Positions 15,187 through 24,132 of a stretch of DNA of 64,000 nucleotides are shown one piece after another. The notes beneath the pieces are model-generated. The model did no database searches and was not told the DNA's origin. It saw nothing but the letters and a program-made list of their open reading frames with translations. The DNA is from AWTP1-13 sp963775835 (GTDB lineage Bacteria; Pseudomonadota; Alphaproteobacteria; Rhizobiales; Hyphomicrobiaceae), in assembly GCA_963775835.1 (NCBI GenBank), contig CAVZKV010000002.1:620001-684000 (forward strand), in the 5' to 3' direction. Each line of letters starts with the position of its first letter. Position 1 is the first letter of the stretch. The position numbers and the translations under genes are program-made.

Positions 15187-15803
15187 AGCCGTGTCCCTGC
15201 TTTTGTTGCGCTAAGGTGGGTCTTTGTGGGCACGTCCGGCTGCGGCCGGGCCCGGCTAGCGGAGGGCGACGGCTCGAGCCGCTCATGCAACTCGCGGCGA
15301 GCACGCGCCAATCGGCTCATCACCGTGCCGATCGGCGTACCGGTGATTTCGGCGGCCTCCTTGTAGGAGGCCCCGTCGATGCATACCAACGCCACCAGCA
15401 CCTGCTGTTCTGGGGAAAGTTCGATCATGGCGTCGAGAACGGCCTCAAGGGTGAGGCGGCCCTCCATAACATTGCGGCCGTCCTGACCTGGCATGGCCTC
15501 AACGACTTCGGGGTCCGACACCTCGGAGCGGTACTTGCGAGCCCGCGTCCGGTCCAGCCACAGATTTTGCGCGATGCGATACATCCAACTGTCTAATCTG
15601 CTGCCTGGCTGCCACTGGTCCACTCGGGACAAGGCACGCAAACACGTCTCTTGAACAAGATCGTCGCCTTGGTCCAAGTCCCCTGTGAGAGCAACGGCAA
15701 ATCGCCTAAGTCTCGGTAGGAACTCGACCATTCGGGTGCGGAACTCGTCCGTCACGCGCGCTGTCTCCCCGCGGGTCGGGGATCTAACGCCTGACGGCGG
15801 CAT
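15183..15803 (-). CDS. ECF-family RNA polymerase sigma factor
   Basis: 206 residues with region 2 (LDQGDDLVQETCLRALSR, then WMYRIAQNLWLDRTR) and region 4 (LSPEQQVLVALVCIDGASY, then a helix-turn-helix with IGTVMSRLARARREL), but no region 1.1 or 3: the ECF arrangement. The tail beyond region 4 (about 30 residues) is polar. The start is ATG 15803; GTG 15755 is an alternative with a GGGGAG upstream and would give a more typical N-terminus. It shares an ATGA overlap with the anti-sigma gene downstream. I could not recognise an ECF-type self promoter with confidence. Confidence 0.9.
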   Translation of the reverse strand: MPPSGVRSPTRGETARVTDEFRTRMVEFLPRLRRFAVALTGDLDQGDDLVQETCLRALSRVDQWQPGSRLDSWMYRIAQNLWLDRTRARKYRSEVSDPEVVEAMPGQDGRNVMEGRLTLEAVLDAMIELSPEQQVLVALVCIDGASYKEAAEITGTPIGTVMSRLARARRELHERLEPSPSASRARPQPDVPTKTHLSATKAGTRL

Positions 15804-15863
15804 TTATTCTCGAGAGTGGGTAAAACAACTCGTGTGGTGTGGTAAAAGCCACATACCGCCGTG

Positions 15864-16358
15864 CTAACCCCCGTCCTGGCGCGCGCGCGCCTGGGTCACC
15901 GGTACGCCGGGTTCGAATTTGACCCGGCGGATCACTAGGGTGGTCTTGACGCTGGCCACGTTGGGGGCCGCGATCAGGTCCTCGATGACGAAGTCCTGGA
16001 ATGCCGTCAGGTCCGGGGCGACGCACTTAAGCTGGAAATCCGTCTCGCCGGACAGCATGTAACACTCCCGCACCAAGGACCAGGCGAGCACCCGGTTCTC
16101 GAAAGCCCGCAGATCGGCCTCGGATTGGCTATGCAGACCCACCATGGCAAAGCCTATCACGTCAAAGCCGACGCTCTTTTCGTCGATGAGGGCGAAGTAG
16201 CCGGCAATCATGCCGGCCTCCTCCAGCGCCCGCACGCGGCGCAGGCAGGGCGGCGGCGAGATGCCGACCTTGCGCGCCAGTTCGACGTTGCTGACCCGGC
16301 CATTGGCCTGCAGCTCCTTGAGAATGCGCCAATCGGTGGCATCGAGACGGGCACGCAT
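15864..16358 (-). CDS. Lrp/AsnC family transcriptional regulator
   Basis: 164 residues from ATG 16358. The N-terminal helix-turn-helix (LDATDWRILKELQANGRVSN, then ARKVGISPPPCLRRVRALEE) is followed by the RAM/AsnC ligand domain. That fits feast/famine regulators that bind amino acids as octamers. The frame is open further upstream to 16469, but the extra segment is non-conserved and Arg-rich, so the internal ATG is preferred. It is divergent from the ELM1-like gene, with about 110 bases between, which could be a shared regulatory region. The target is unknown. Confidence 0.92.
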   Translation of the reverse strand: MRARLDATDWRILKELQANGRVSNVELARKVGISPPPCLRRVRALEEAGMIAGYFALIDEKSVGFDVIGFAMVGLHSQSEADLRAFENRVLAWSLVRECYMLSGETDFQLKCVAPDLTAFQDFVIEDLIAAPNVASVKTTLVIRRVKFEPGVPVTQARARQDGG

Positions 16359-16455
16359 GGCAAGAGGGCTCCGAGCAATCCTTGCAACTGTTCCCCAAAA
16401 GCGCCCGCCGGCGCAACGTCGTTCGCCCGCGCCGATGCCGCGGCGCGCCCAAGCC

Positions 16456-16462
16456 AAGGAGG
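16456..16462 (+). promoter_or_regulatory. Strong ribosome binding site deciding the ELM1-like start
   Basis: AAGGAGG lies six bases before ATG 16469. It abuts the in-frame ATG 16463 with no spacing, so 16469 is the better start. Confidence 0.7.
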
Positions 16463-16468
16463 ATGCCA

Positions 16469-17485
16469 ATGAGCGCTCAGGCGGCGACCGCTGGACGTCG
16501 CGGCTGGATCATCAGCGACGGCAAGCGCGGAAACGAAGTGCAAAGCGGCGGGGTGTTGGCGGCGCTGGGCCTTGCCTGCGAGACCAAGCTGGTTGAACCG
16601 AAAGGGCTATGGCGGCTGCTGTCGCCGTGGGGTCCCGTGAGCCCAGCCGAGCAGTTCGGCGGGCCGCAAAGTCAGTTCCGACCGCCTTGGCCGGATTTTG
16701 CCATTGCCACCGGCCGCCTGACGACGCCCTACATCCGCGCGCTCAAACGGGCCGCCGGCCTTGCCACCTACACCATCATCCTGCAGGACCCGAAAGTGAG
16801 CGCGACCGCCGCCGACTTGTTCTGGGTGCCCGAGCATGATGCGCGCCGCGGTGCCAATGTTGTGACGACGCTGACGGCCCCGCACGCCTTCTCGCAACCT
16901 TGCCTGATCGAACTTGGCAAGCATCTGCCGCCGATGCTCGCCGCGCTGCCGCAACCACGCATCGCCGTTGCGCTCGGCGGACCCAACGGCGACTATCGCT
17001 ACACCGCCGAGGTCATGGCGCACCTTGCGAGCGCGCTCACCTCGCTCACCGCCTTGGGTGCGGGCCTCATGATCACGCCATCGCGGCGGACACCGGCCGA
17101 CGTCGTCGCGCGCATCCGGGAGGCGGTGACGGGGCCATCCCGATGGCTTTGGGACGAGGAGGGCGACAACCCCTACCCCTATTTCTTGGCGCACGCGGAC
17201 GCCTTCGTCGCGCCCGCCGATTCCGTCAACATGACCGGAGAGCCGTGCGCCACCGGGCGGCCCGTCTTCGTGTTCCACCCCGACGGCGGCTCGGCCAAGT
17301 TCGACCGCTTTCATCGCGCGCTCGAGCGGTATGGAGCGACGCGGCCGCTGCCCCGACGTTTCGAGCGCTTCGAGACCTGGAGCTATGCTCCGCTCAATTC
17401 GGCCGAAAGCATTGCGCGGGAAGTGGCGCGCCGCTGGGAAAAGCGCGCCCAAATGCTCGGCACCGCGGCCCGGCGGGCGCCCTGA
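16469..17485 (+). CDS. ELM1-like (mitochondrial fission ELM1 family) protein
   Basis: 338 residues. The sequence matches my memory of the ELM1 family: an N-terminal WIISDGKRGNEVQSGGVLAALG, a central TYTIILQDPKVSATAADLFWVPEHD, IAVALGGPNGDYRYTAE and a distal FVAPADSVNMTGEPCATGRPV. This pattern resembles a GT-B glycosyltransferase-like fold. Plant ELM1 recruits dynamin-related protein to mitochondria; the bacterial role is unknown. Many alphaproteobacteria carry one copy. It is divergent from an Lrp/AsnC regulator and upstream of a drug exporter. Confidence 0.85.
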   Translation: MSAQAATAGRRGWIISDGKRGNEVQSGGVLAALGLACETKLVEPKGLWRLLSPWGPVSPAEQFGGPQSQFRPPWPDFAIATGRLTTPYIRALKRAAGLATYTIILQDPKVSATAADLFWVPEHDARRGANVVTTLTAPHAFSQPCLIELGKHLPPMLAALPQPRIAVALGGPNGDYRYTAEVMAHLASALTSLTALGAGLMITPSRRTPADVVARIREAVTGPSRWLWDEEGDNPYPYFLAHADAFVAPADSVNMTGEPCATGRPVFVFHPDGGSAKFDRFHRALERYGATRPLPRRFERFETWSYAPLNSAESIAREVARRWEKRAQMLGTAARRAP

Positions 17486-17633
17486 CAAGGCGGCCCCAGG
17501 CGCGGCGCGGCCGGCGGCTGGCGCTATTGACGGGTGGCGCATTTCGCCGGATATGCAACTTGCGCCGATATCGCCCTTCCCCCTGCCCGGCGGATCAAGA
17601 CGTCCCGAAAGCTCCTTCTCAAGGCCCTGAGCG

Positions 17634-19046
17634 ATGGCCATTCCCATTGTGCCGTTGGTGGTTGCCACCGCCCTTTTCATGGAGAACACCGATTCCACCA
17701 TTCTGGCGACGGCGCTGCCCACCATCGCCCGCGACCTGGGCCTCGATCCGATTTCCCTGAAGCTCGCGGTCACGTCCTATCTCGTCAGTCTTGCCGTTTT
17801 CATTCCGGTCAGCGGCTGGGTCGCCGACCGTGCCGGCGCGCGCACCACCTTTCGCCTCGCCCTCCTTCTGTTCATGGTCGCTTCGATCGGGTGCGCCTTC
17901 TCGAGCTCGCTGGCGGGTTTCGTGTTCTGGCGCGCGGTGCAGGGCATGGGCGGGGCCATGATGGTGCCGGTGGGGCGCATGGTGGTGATCCGAACGGTCG
18001 CCAAACACGAGCTGGTACGGGCGCTCTCCTTCATTGCCATGCCGGCGCTGATCGGCCCCATGCTCGGGCCGCCGCTCGGCGGTCTGATCGTCAGCTTTGC
18101 GGATTGGCGTTGGATCTTCTTCGTCAACATCCCGATCGGCATTCTCGGCATCATCCTGGCCTCGATCTACGTGCCAGACATCAAGCAGGAGACGGCCCCG
18201 CTCGACGTCAGCGGATTTGTGCTCAGCGCCCTCGGCCTCGGCGGGGTGATCTTGGGGGCGGCCATGACGGGCCGGCACATCGCACCCATTGAAGTGGCGG
18301 TTGGCTCCATGCTGATCGGGGCCGTGATGCTGACAGGCTACGTGCGCCATGCGCTGCGCACGCCACGCCCATTGCTCGATCTGCGCCTGATGCGCTTTCG
18401 CACCTTCGAGGCGGGAATTCTCGGCGGCACCTTTTTCCGTTTCGGCGTGGGCGCCAGCGCCTTCTTGCTGCCGCTGATGCTGCAACTGGGCTTCGGTCTT
18501 GATCCCTTGCGCTCGGGTCTCACCACCTTCGCCGGGGCCGTCGGCGCTCTGATGGTCAAGCCGTTCGCGCGCAGCTTTTTGTTCAGATTCGGCTTTCGGC
18601 GGCTGCTGATCGTCAACGGACTGTTGGCCGCCCTGACGCTGATGGCGTTCGCGCTCTTCAAGCCGACCACGCCGCACGTCATAATTTTGGCCGTGCTGCT
18701 GCTGGGTGGGTTCCTGCGCTCGCTGGAATTCACGAGCCTCTCCGCCATCACCTACGCCGAGCTGGAAACCCGGCAGATCAGCGCCGCGACCGGGATGGCG
18801 AGTGTCGCCCAGCAAGTGTCGATCAGTTTGGGGGTGGCGACCGGCGCCATGGTGCTCGAGATCTCGGCATGGGCGGCCGGGCGGCTGGCACCAGCGGTGG
18901 CGGACTTTGCCGCCGCCTTTGTCGTCGTCGGTCTGGTGTCGGCGATGACCTCGGTGCTGATGCTGCGGCTGCCGTCGGGTGCCGGCGACGAAATCGCTGG
19001 CCGCGTCCTGCCGCCGGCCGAACCGCCACGCGTGCGGCCTGCCTAG
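17634..19046 (+). CDS. MFS transporter, DHA2-type multidrug exporter
   Basis: 470 residues of mostly hydrophobic segments, compatible with 14 transmembrane helices. The first helix carries MENTDSTILATALPTIARDLG, the early loop carries GWVADRAGARTTF (major facilitator motif A), and the GPMLGPPLGGLIVSFADWRW / FFVNIPIGILG segment is diagnostic of proton-driven DHA2 drug exporters. The substrate cannot be predicted. It lies 150 bases after the ELM1-like gene on the same strand and converges with the hotdog gene 22 bases away. Confidence 0.93.
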   Translation: MAIPIVPLVVATALFMENTDSTILATALPTIARDLGLDPISLKLAVTSYLVSLAVFIPVSGWVADRAGARTTFRLALLLFMVASIGCAFSSSLAGFVFWRAVQGMGGAMMVPVGRMVVIRTVAKHELVRALSFIAMPALIGPMLGPPLGGLIVSFADWRWIFFVNIPIGILGIILASIYVPDIKQETAPLDVSGFVLSALGLGGVILGAAMTGRHIAPIEVAVGSMLIGAVMLTGYVRHALRTPRPLLDLRLMRFRTFEAGILGGTFFRFGVGASAFLLPLMLQLGFGLDPLRSGLTTFAGAVGALMVKPFARSFLFRFGFRRLLIVNGLLAALTLMAFALFKPTTPHVIILAVLLLGGFLRSLEFTSLSAITYAELETRQISAATGMASVAQQVSISLGVATGAMVLEISAWAAGRLAPAVADFAAAFVVVGLVSAMTSVLMLRLPSGAGDEIAGRVLPPAEPPRVRPA

Positions 19047-19067
19047 GTTGGCAGCAATCGCCCACCT

Positions 19068-19862
19068 TTAGGCCGGGCGCGCCCGGGGCTGCCAGATCGC
19101 CGTGTGCGCGATGCGCGCGATCGGCCTTTGCTCGTCAACCACGACCAAGCCATCGAGCTCGACAAAGCGATGGCCCTTGCGTTCGTCGTTGGCAACGATC
19201 TTGGCACGAACGCTCAGTTGGTCGCCGATTCTCACGGCTGCGAAGTGCTCGATGCGGCTGCCGACATGGATCCAGGGGCCGAGCACGACATTGTGCACCA
19301 GCGCCCAGTTGAAAAGGCGCGGCAGCAGGCCAGGGTGGCAGAGGCCTTCAGCGGCATAGATCGGATCGGTCTCGCGCACGTCATCGTAGTACTGGGCCGC
19401 GAATTGCGCGGTCACCGCGAGCGGGCGGATGCCGAGCCATCGATCGCGCGCGAGCGTTGCTTGATCGGCCGGGGGGCGATGGGCGACGGCCGGCACGGCC
19501 GCGAATGCCGCAAGGGGCGGTGCCGACACGCTGCCGAGCCGGGCGTGACCGGTGGCGCACAGCTGATCGCGGCAGGTCACCTCGATGTCGAGGCCGCCAT
19601 TGGCCTCCCGCGCCGTAACGGTGGTGGGCTCCCCGTCGTAGACCGGTTTCACGAACCGTGCCTCGAGCACGCCGCGCTCGAGAAAGGTTCGCCGCCAGCG
19701 CGCCACGGCCGGATGCGTCATATAGGCGTAGACGTCGACGCCGGGTACCAGCCCGCCGACGAAGCCGAATTGGCGGGCGACCGTGTCGTCGTGCATCTTG
19801 TTTTCGGACTGGCGGGCACTGTTATAAGCGATCAGCCGATAGGGTGCGAGCGCGTCGGCCAT
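19068..19862 (-). CDS. Double-hotdog (MaoC-like) domain protein
   Basis: 264 residues with no signal peptide or membrane segment. Two similar halves can be seen. The first has FVGGLVPGVDVYAYMTHP and FVKPVYDGEPTTVTAREANG; the second has HVGSRIEHFAAVRIGDQLSV and a KGHRFVELDGLVVVDEQRPIA strand run. That pattern suits MaoC-like enoyl hydratases/thioesterases. The catalytic Asp/His of true hydratases are not obvious, so substrate and activity are unknown. A perfect ribosome site (AAGGAGGT) overlaps the stop codon of the upstream dsbA-like gene, so the two are co-translated. Confidence 0.6.
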   Translation of the reverse strand: MADALAPYRLIAYNSARQSENKMHDDTVARQFGFVGGLVPGVDVYAYMTHPAVARWRRTFLERGVLEARFVKPVYDGEPTTVTAREANGGLDIEVTCRDQLCATGHARLGSVSAPPLAAFAAVPAVAHRPPADQATLARDRWLGIRPLAVTAQFAAQYYDDVRETDPIYAAEGLCHPGLLPRLFNWALVHNVVLGPWIHVGSRIEHFAAVRIGDQLSVRAKIVANDERKGHRFVELDGLVVVDEQRPIARIAHTAIWQPRARPA

Positions 19863-19874
19863 TGGCGCACCTCC

Positions 19875-20528
19875 TTAGGCCGACGCCGTGACGGGAGCTC
19901 CGGCGGCCAGCCAGCGCTCGAGCGGTTCGAGAAGGTCTTCGAGCCACCGATAGCCGTTGGTCACCAGCGCGTAACCCTTGGCCCGGCCGCCGGCGATCAG
20001 GGTGGGAAAACCGCGGATGCCCAGCTCCTGGGCGGTCAGGAAATCGCCGAAGGTCTCGTTGCGCGTCGCGGGCGCCGAGAATGTCGCGGCGAACGCTTGG
20101 TGCGCGAGGCCCGCCTCCTCTTCAAGGCAGGAAAATTCGGGTGCCGAGGTGATGTCGCGGTTCTCGGCATAGAACGCCTGCTGGATAAGCGCCATGACTG
20201 CCAGGGCGAAGGTCGGTTGCAGCCGGCGCACCGTCACCACCGCGCGGCAGGCTGGCTCGGTGTCGTAAGTGAAGCTCTCAGGCTCGAAGAAACTCAGGTC
20301 GAAAGGCTGACCCGTGGCGGCGCCGACTTGGGTCCAGGCTTGGCAGAGGTAGTCCTTGTCGGTTGCGCGCATGACCTCGGGGTTGCCGGCTCTGAGCCCG
20401 CCCATCATAAGCGCAGCGGCAACTGCGCCTCGAAGCGCCGGCGTGAGCGCTAAGATCACCGGCGCGAAGCCGTAACACCAGGAGCACATGGGATCGGCGA
20501 CATAGATCATTTCCGTCGCTGCCGTCAT
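19875..20528 (-). CDS. DsbA-family thioredoxin-fold oxidoreductase
   Basis: 217 residues from ATG 20528 (AGGAGCG ribosome site upstream; the frame extends further but the extra N-terminus is unconserved). The redox motif CSWC is at residues 15-18 (DPMCSWCYGF), followed by an alpha-helical insertion. The cis-proline loop is GIRGFPTLIAGG. There is no signal peptide, which suggests a cytoplasmic FrnE/DsbA-like protein rather than a periplasmic thiol oxidase. It is the first gene of a two-gene unit with the hotdog protein. Confidence 0.88.
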   Translation of the reverse strand: MTAATEMIYVADPMCSWCYGFAPVILALTPALRGAVAAALMMGGLRAGNPEVMRATDKDYLCQAWTQVGAATGQPFDLSFFEPESFTYDTEPACRAVVTVRRLQPTFALAVMALIQQAFYAENRDITSAPEFSCLEEEAGLAHQAFAATFSAPATRNETFGDFLTAQELGIRGFPTLIAGGRAKGYALVTNGYRWLEDLLEPLERWLAAGAPVTASA

Positions 20529-20706
20529 TTGCCTTCGCTCCTTGACGTCCCGCCAGGATCCGGCGCCGCGCTTGCGAGCCCGCAATTTAGCGCCGCGTTC
20601 CCGGCTTTCCTAGGCGTGGGGGCTGAGCCCGGGCTTGGGAACTTGCCCGGCGGTCGCATCGTTCCCATCTCAAGGAAGCGCAACGGGGCAAGGTGAACGA
20701 TCAGTA

Positions 20707-21450
20707 ATGTTCCCGATCCGAGACAGCGTCAGCCGCACAACTGACCCCATCGTCGTGTGGACGATCATAGGGCTGAACATTGCCGCCTTCTTCTATCAGC
20801 TCGGCATGAGCGCGCCGGAGCTCAACTATTTCCTGTATCAGCATGCCCTGGTGCCGCGACGGTATTTCAGCCCGGGCTGGGCTAACATGGTGGGCCTGTC
20901 GCCGACCGACTTCTCGCCCTTCCTCACCAACATTTTTCTGCATGGCGGCTGGCTGCACATCATCTTCAATTTGTGGACGCTCTACATCTTCGGCCCGGCG
21001 CTCGAGGATCGCTTGGGCTCGGTGCGGTTCGCCATCCTCTACCTGTTGGCCGGCGTCGCCGCGAGCGCCACGCATGCCCTGTTCAATGCCACCTCGATGG
21101 TGCCGGCACTCGGCGCCTCCGGGGCCATCGCCGGCGTGATCGCTGCCTACGCCGTGCGCTTTCCCTACGCCTGGGTGCGCATTCTGGTGCCGATCGTTTT
21201 CATACCCCTCTTCTTCAGCATCCCGGCCATAGCCTTCGCCGGCATTTGGTTCTTCATGCAGCTGATCCAGGGAGCAAGCGAGCTCTTCTCGCCCTTCCAA
21301 TTGGGTGCAGGCATCGCCTGGTGGGCGCACATCGGCGGCTTTGTCGCAGGCTGGGTGCTGCTTGGCGCGCTCGATCCTTCCGCCGCCGCGCACCCGGGCC
21401 AGGCCGGCTGGTACAACGGCGGGCCCTGGGAGCGCTCGGGGCGCCGCTGA
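20707..21450 (+). CDS. Rhomboid-family intramembrane serine protease
   Basis: 247 residues with six or so transmembrane segments. The catalytic Ser138 sits in GASGAIAG and His208 in HIGGFVAGW; Asn88 in LHIIFNLWTLYIFG marks the oxyanion-hole region. All are in the expected order, so the enzyme should be active against transmembrane substrates, which are unknown. ATG 20707 is preferred over the earlier in-frame start because it places the first helix at VVWTIIGLNIAAFF. Confidence 0.9.
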   Translation: MFPIRDSVSRTTDPIVVWTIIGLNIAAFFYQLGMSAPELNYFLYQHALVPRRYFSPGWANMVGLSPTDFSPFLTNIFLHGGWLHIIFNLWTLYIFGPALEDRLGSVRFAILYLLAGVAASATHALFNATSMVPALGASGAIAGVIAAYAVRFPYAWVRILVPIVFIPLFFSIPAIAFAGIWFFMQLIQGASELFSPFQLGAGIAWWAHIGGFVAGWVLLGALDPSAAAHPGQAGWYNGGPWERSGRR

Positions 21451-21539
21451 GGCACGGCCGCGATGCTGCGCTTGAGGCGGCAAGCGCTTCAAGCTAAAAG
21501 GCGCAACAACTCCCCATTGCTCCGAACTTCGAGGCGCCC

Positions 21540-23201
21540 GTGGCGAATCCCCAATACGTCTATCACATGCACAAGCTGTCCAAGACCTACCCGGGGGGCA
21601 AGCAGGTCTTGAAGGACATCTCGCTGTCGTTCTTTCCCGGCGCCAAGATCGGTGTGGTCGGCTTGAACGGTGCTGGCAAGTCGACGCTGCTCAAGATCAT
21701 GGCCGGTGATCTGGAGGACTATGTCGGCGAGGCCTGGGCCGCGGACGGCATTCGCGTCGGCTACTTGCCGCAAGAACCCGAGCTCGATGCGCAAAAGAAC
21801 GTGCTCGCCAATGCCATGGAGGGCGTGGCGGAGAAGAAAGCGCTGGTTGATCGCTACAACGAATTGGCCGCCAACTACTCGGATGAGACCGCCGAGGAGA
21901 TGGCCAGGCTGCAGGATGAAATCGAGGCGCAAGGTCTGTGGGACCTCGACGTCCAGGTGGAGCAGGCGCTCGATGCCTTGCGCTGTCCGCCCGGAGAAGC
22001 GGACGTGAGCACGCTGTCGGGCGGCGAGAACCGGCGCGTGGCCCTGACCAAGTTGCTGCTCGCCAAGCCCGACATCCTCCTTCTCGACGAGCCGACCAAC
22101 CATTTGGACGCGGAATTGGTGGCGTGGCTGGAACGGTATCTCAAGCAGTATCCCGGCTGCATCATGCTGGTGACGCACGACCGTTATTTTCTCGACAACA
22201 TCACCGAATGGACCCTCGAGCTCGATCGCGGCCAGGGCGTGCCCTACAAAGGTAACTATTCGAGCTGGCTGGAGCAAAAGGCCAAGCGTCTCGAGGTCGA
22301 AAAGGGCCAGGAGGAAGCCAAGCAACGCACGCTGAAGCGCGAACTGGAATGGATCAGGTCCTCGCCCAAGGCGCGCCAGGCGAAGTCGAAAGCGCGCATT
22401 CAGGCCTACGAGCGGTTGGCCGAGGAGGCCGGTCGCGACCAGGCCGGCAGGGCACAAATTCAGATCCCGCCCGGGCCGCGGTTGGGCGGCGTCGTGCTGG
22501 AGGTCGAAGGCTTGTCGAAAGCCTTCGGCGACCGATTGCTGATCGACAATTTGTCCTTCACCTTGCCACCCGGCGGTATCGTTGGCGTGATCGGCCCGAA
22601 CGGCGCCGGCAAGACGACGCTGTTCAAGATGCTCACGGGGGTGGAGCAGCCGGACGGCGGCAGCATCCGGCTCGGCGACAGCGTCAAGTTGGGATACGTC
22701 GACCAAAGCCGCGCGCATCTCGAAGATAAGAAGACCGTGTGGGAGGAGGTGTCGAACGGGCTCGACATTATGAAGCTCGGCGACAAAATGGAGGTGAATA
22801 GCCGCGCCTACGTGAGCTGGTTCAACTTCAAGGGCCCCGACCAGCAAAAAAAGGTTGGCCTGCTCTCGGGCGGCGAGCGCAATCGCGTGCACCTCGCCAA
22901 GATGCTGAAGGAGGGCGGCAATCTGCTGCTCCTCGACGAGCCCACCAATGATCTCGATACCGAGACCTTGTCGGCGTTGGAGGCGGCGCTTGAGGATTTT
23001 GCCGGCTGCGCCGTCATCATCAGCCACGACCGCTTCTTCCTCGACCGCATGGCGACCCACATCCTAGCCTTCGAAGGCGATAGTCACGTCGAATGGTTCG
23101 AAGGCAATTTCCAGGACTACGAGGCCGACAAGAAGCGGCGGCTCGGGGATGCCGCTGTCGAGCCGCATCGGATCAAGTTCAAGCGCTTCGAGCGGCGCTA
23201 G
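21540..23201 (+). CDS. ettA: Energy-dependent translational throttle protein EttA (ABC-F ATPase)
   Basis: 553 residues, starting with GTG, in the standard form MANPQYVYHMHKLSKTYPGGK. Two ABC domains lack membrane segments: Walker A GLNGAGKST and GPNGAGKTT, signatures LSGGENRR and LSGGERNR, and Walker B LLDEPTNHLD and LLDEPTNDLD. EttA binds the ribosomal E site and gates translation according to the ATP/ADP ratio. The gene stands alone, about 90 bases after the rhomboid gene, and is followed by a GC-rich repeat array. Confidence 0.95.
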   Translation: MANPQYVYHMHKLSKTYPGGKQVLKDISLSFFPGAKIGVVGLNGAGKSTLLKIMAGDLEDYVGEAWAADGIRVGYLPQEPELDAQKNVLANAMEGVAEKKALVDRYNELAANYSDETAEEMARLQDEIEAQGLWDLDVQVEQALDALRCPPGEADVSTLSGGENRRVALTKLLLAKPDILLLDEPTNHLDAELVAWLERYLKQYPGCIMLVTHDRYFLDNITEWTLELDRGQGVPYKGNYSSWLEQKAKRLEVEKGQEEAKQRTLKRELEWIRSSPKARQAKSKARIQAYERLAEEAGRDQAGRAQIQIPPGPRLGGVVLEVEGLSKAFGDRLLIDNLSFTLPPGGIVGVIGPNGAGKTTLFKMLTGVEQPDGGSIRLGDSVKLGYVDQSRAHLEDKKTVWEEVSNGLDIMKLGDKMEVNSRAYVSWFNFKGPDQQKKVGLLSGGERNRVHLAKMLKEGGNLLLLDEPTNDLDTETLSALEAALEDFAGCAVIISHDRFFLDRMATHILAFEGDSHVEWFEGNFQDYEADKKRRLGDAAVEPHRIKFKRFERR

Positions 23202-23262
23202 GGCAGCCTTGCCGGCCGTCGGCCCGGGCACGGTCAGCGGTTTGGCGCCAGCAGCGCCCGTC

Positions 23263-23338
23263 GCAGGCCCCAGTGCAGGCCCCCAGTGCAGGCCCCCAGT
23301 GCAGGCCCCCAGTGCAGGCCCCCAGTGCAGACCCCAGT
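23263..23338. repeat. GC-rich tandem repeat array, 12-13 bp unit
   Basis: Six units: gcaggccccagt, then gcaggcccccagt four times, then gcagaccccagt. The unit length changes between 12 and 13 through the number of C residues. The array lies in the 280-base gap between ettA and mlaC, and the central four copies are identical, which suggests recent slippage. Confidence 0.9.
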
Positions 23339-23484
23339 GTTGCGGTTTCTCGACGCTGCCGCGCCAGAGGCCGCGCTTTATGCGTCCGGGCGCCTGCTCG
23401 CATCGACCGCGGCGGCGCTGGCGCGCAGGGTCTGCGGCAGCTTTAGCGGCTTGGGGCGCGCGCCTTTCGGGCTTTCGGCGTTGG

Positions 23485-24132
23485 CTAGCTGCGATTAAGC
23501 GCAGCGGTCAAGGCGTGTAGGTTGCCGCCATTCTGTTCGATGTAGTCTTCGAACAGTTTTTTCAGAAACGGCGTCATCCAAAAGCCCAGCACCATGGCGT
23601 CGCGGACCTTGTAGCCGTTGCCGTACTTGGCAAGCAGCCAGCGCACGTCGTAGGCCGTGCCGTCCTGCAGCACGACCTGGCTGTCGACCATCACGCCGTT
23701 GCTGCCGCGCGTACTTTGGTTTGTCCAGTTGACGCGCGAGACGGGGTATTTCGGTGCCTCGCCGGCGGCATACCGCGAAATGAAGCGAACCATGCCGGCG
23801 AAATAGGTTTCCCGGTCGGTCGCGGCCAGCTTGGCGCGGTAATTGCCGAGGGAATAAAGGCCGATGTAGGACACATCGGCATGCCGCTGGATCACGGTGG
23901 CCATCACACCGGGGGAGCGCGTGCGGGCGGCCGACATCAGCTCTTTACCCACCTGCGACATGTACACGACCGGCGGATCGGCGGCGCGCGCCAGCGATGC
24001 CGCACCTAACCAATCGGCGACAAGCGAGGCCGGGATCGCAACCGCAGCGAGCACCCCTGCCGCAAGGCTGGCCCGCCCCCTGGCCCGACAACGCCTGGCA
24101 AGGCTGGTCATGCAACCTAATAGCTTCATCAT
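23485..24132 (-). CDS. MlaC-like periplasmic phospholipid-binding protein
   Basis: About 215 residues. ATG 24132 is used here; TTG 24138 lies six bases further upstream and has a better-placed AGAGGGG. An N-terminal basic region and a hydrophobic segment form a signal peptide ending ASLARA. The mature part has the MlaC/Ttg2D pattern VSYIGLYSLGNYRAKL, RFISRYA, then VSRVNW strands. It ends with a helix carrying AVKKLFEDYI-type residues. MlaC ferries phospholipids between the MlaA-porin complex and the inner-membrane MlaFEDB ABC transporter. No other mla gene is nearby, so partners must be elsewhere. Confidence 0.8.
   Translation of the reverse strand: MMKLLGCMTSLARRCRARGRASLAAGVLAAVAIPASLVADWLGAASLARAADPPVVYMSQVGKELMSAARTRSPGVMATVIQRHADVSYIGLYSLGNYRAKLAATDRETYFAGMVRFISRYAAGEAPKYPVSRVNWTNQSTRGSNGVMVDSQVVLQDGTAYDVRWLLAKYGNGYKVRDAMVLGFWMTPFLKKLFEDYIEQNGGNLHALTAALNRS

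Noticed and set aside
15908..15930. gggttcgaatttgaccc resembling a tRNA T-arm
   Set aside because: It lies inside the Lrp/AsnC gene and no acceptor or anticodon stem surrounds it.
23263..23338. Possible CRISPR array
   Set aside because: Units are directly adjacent with no spacers and are only 12-13 bp; the same applies to 51661-51756.
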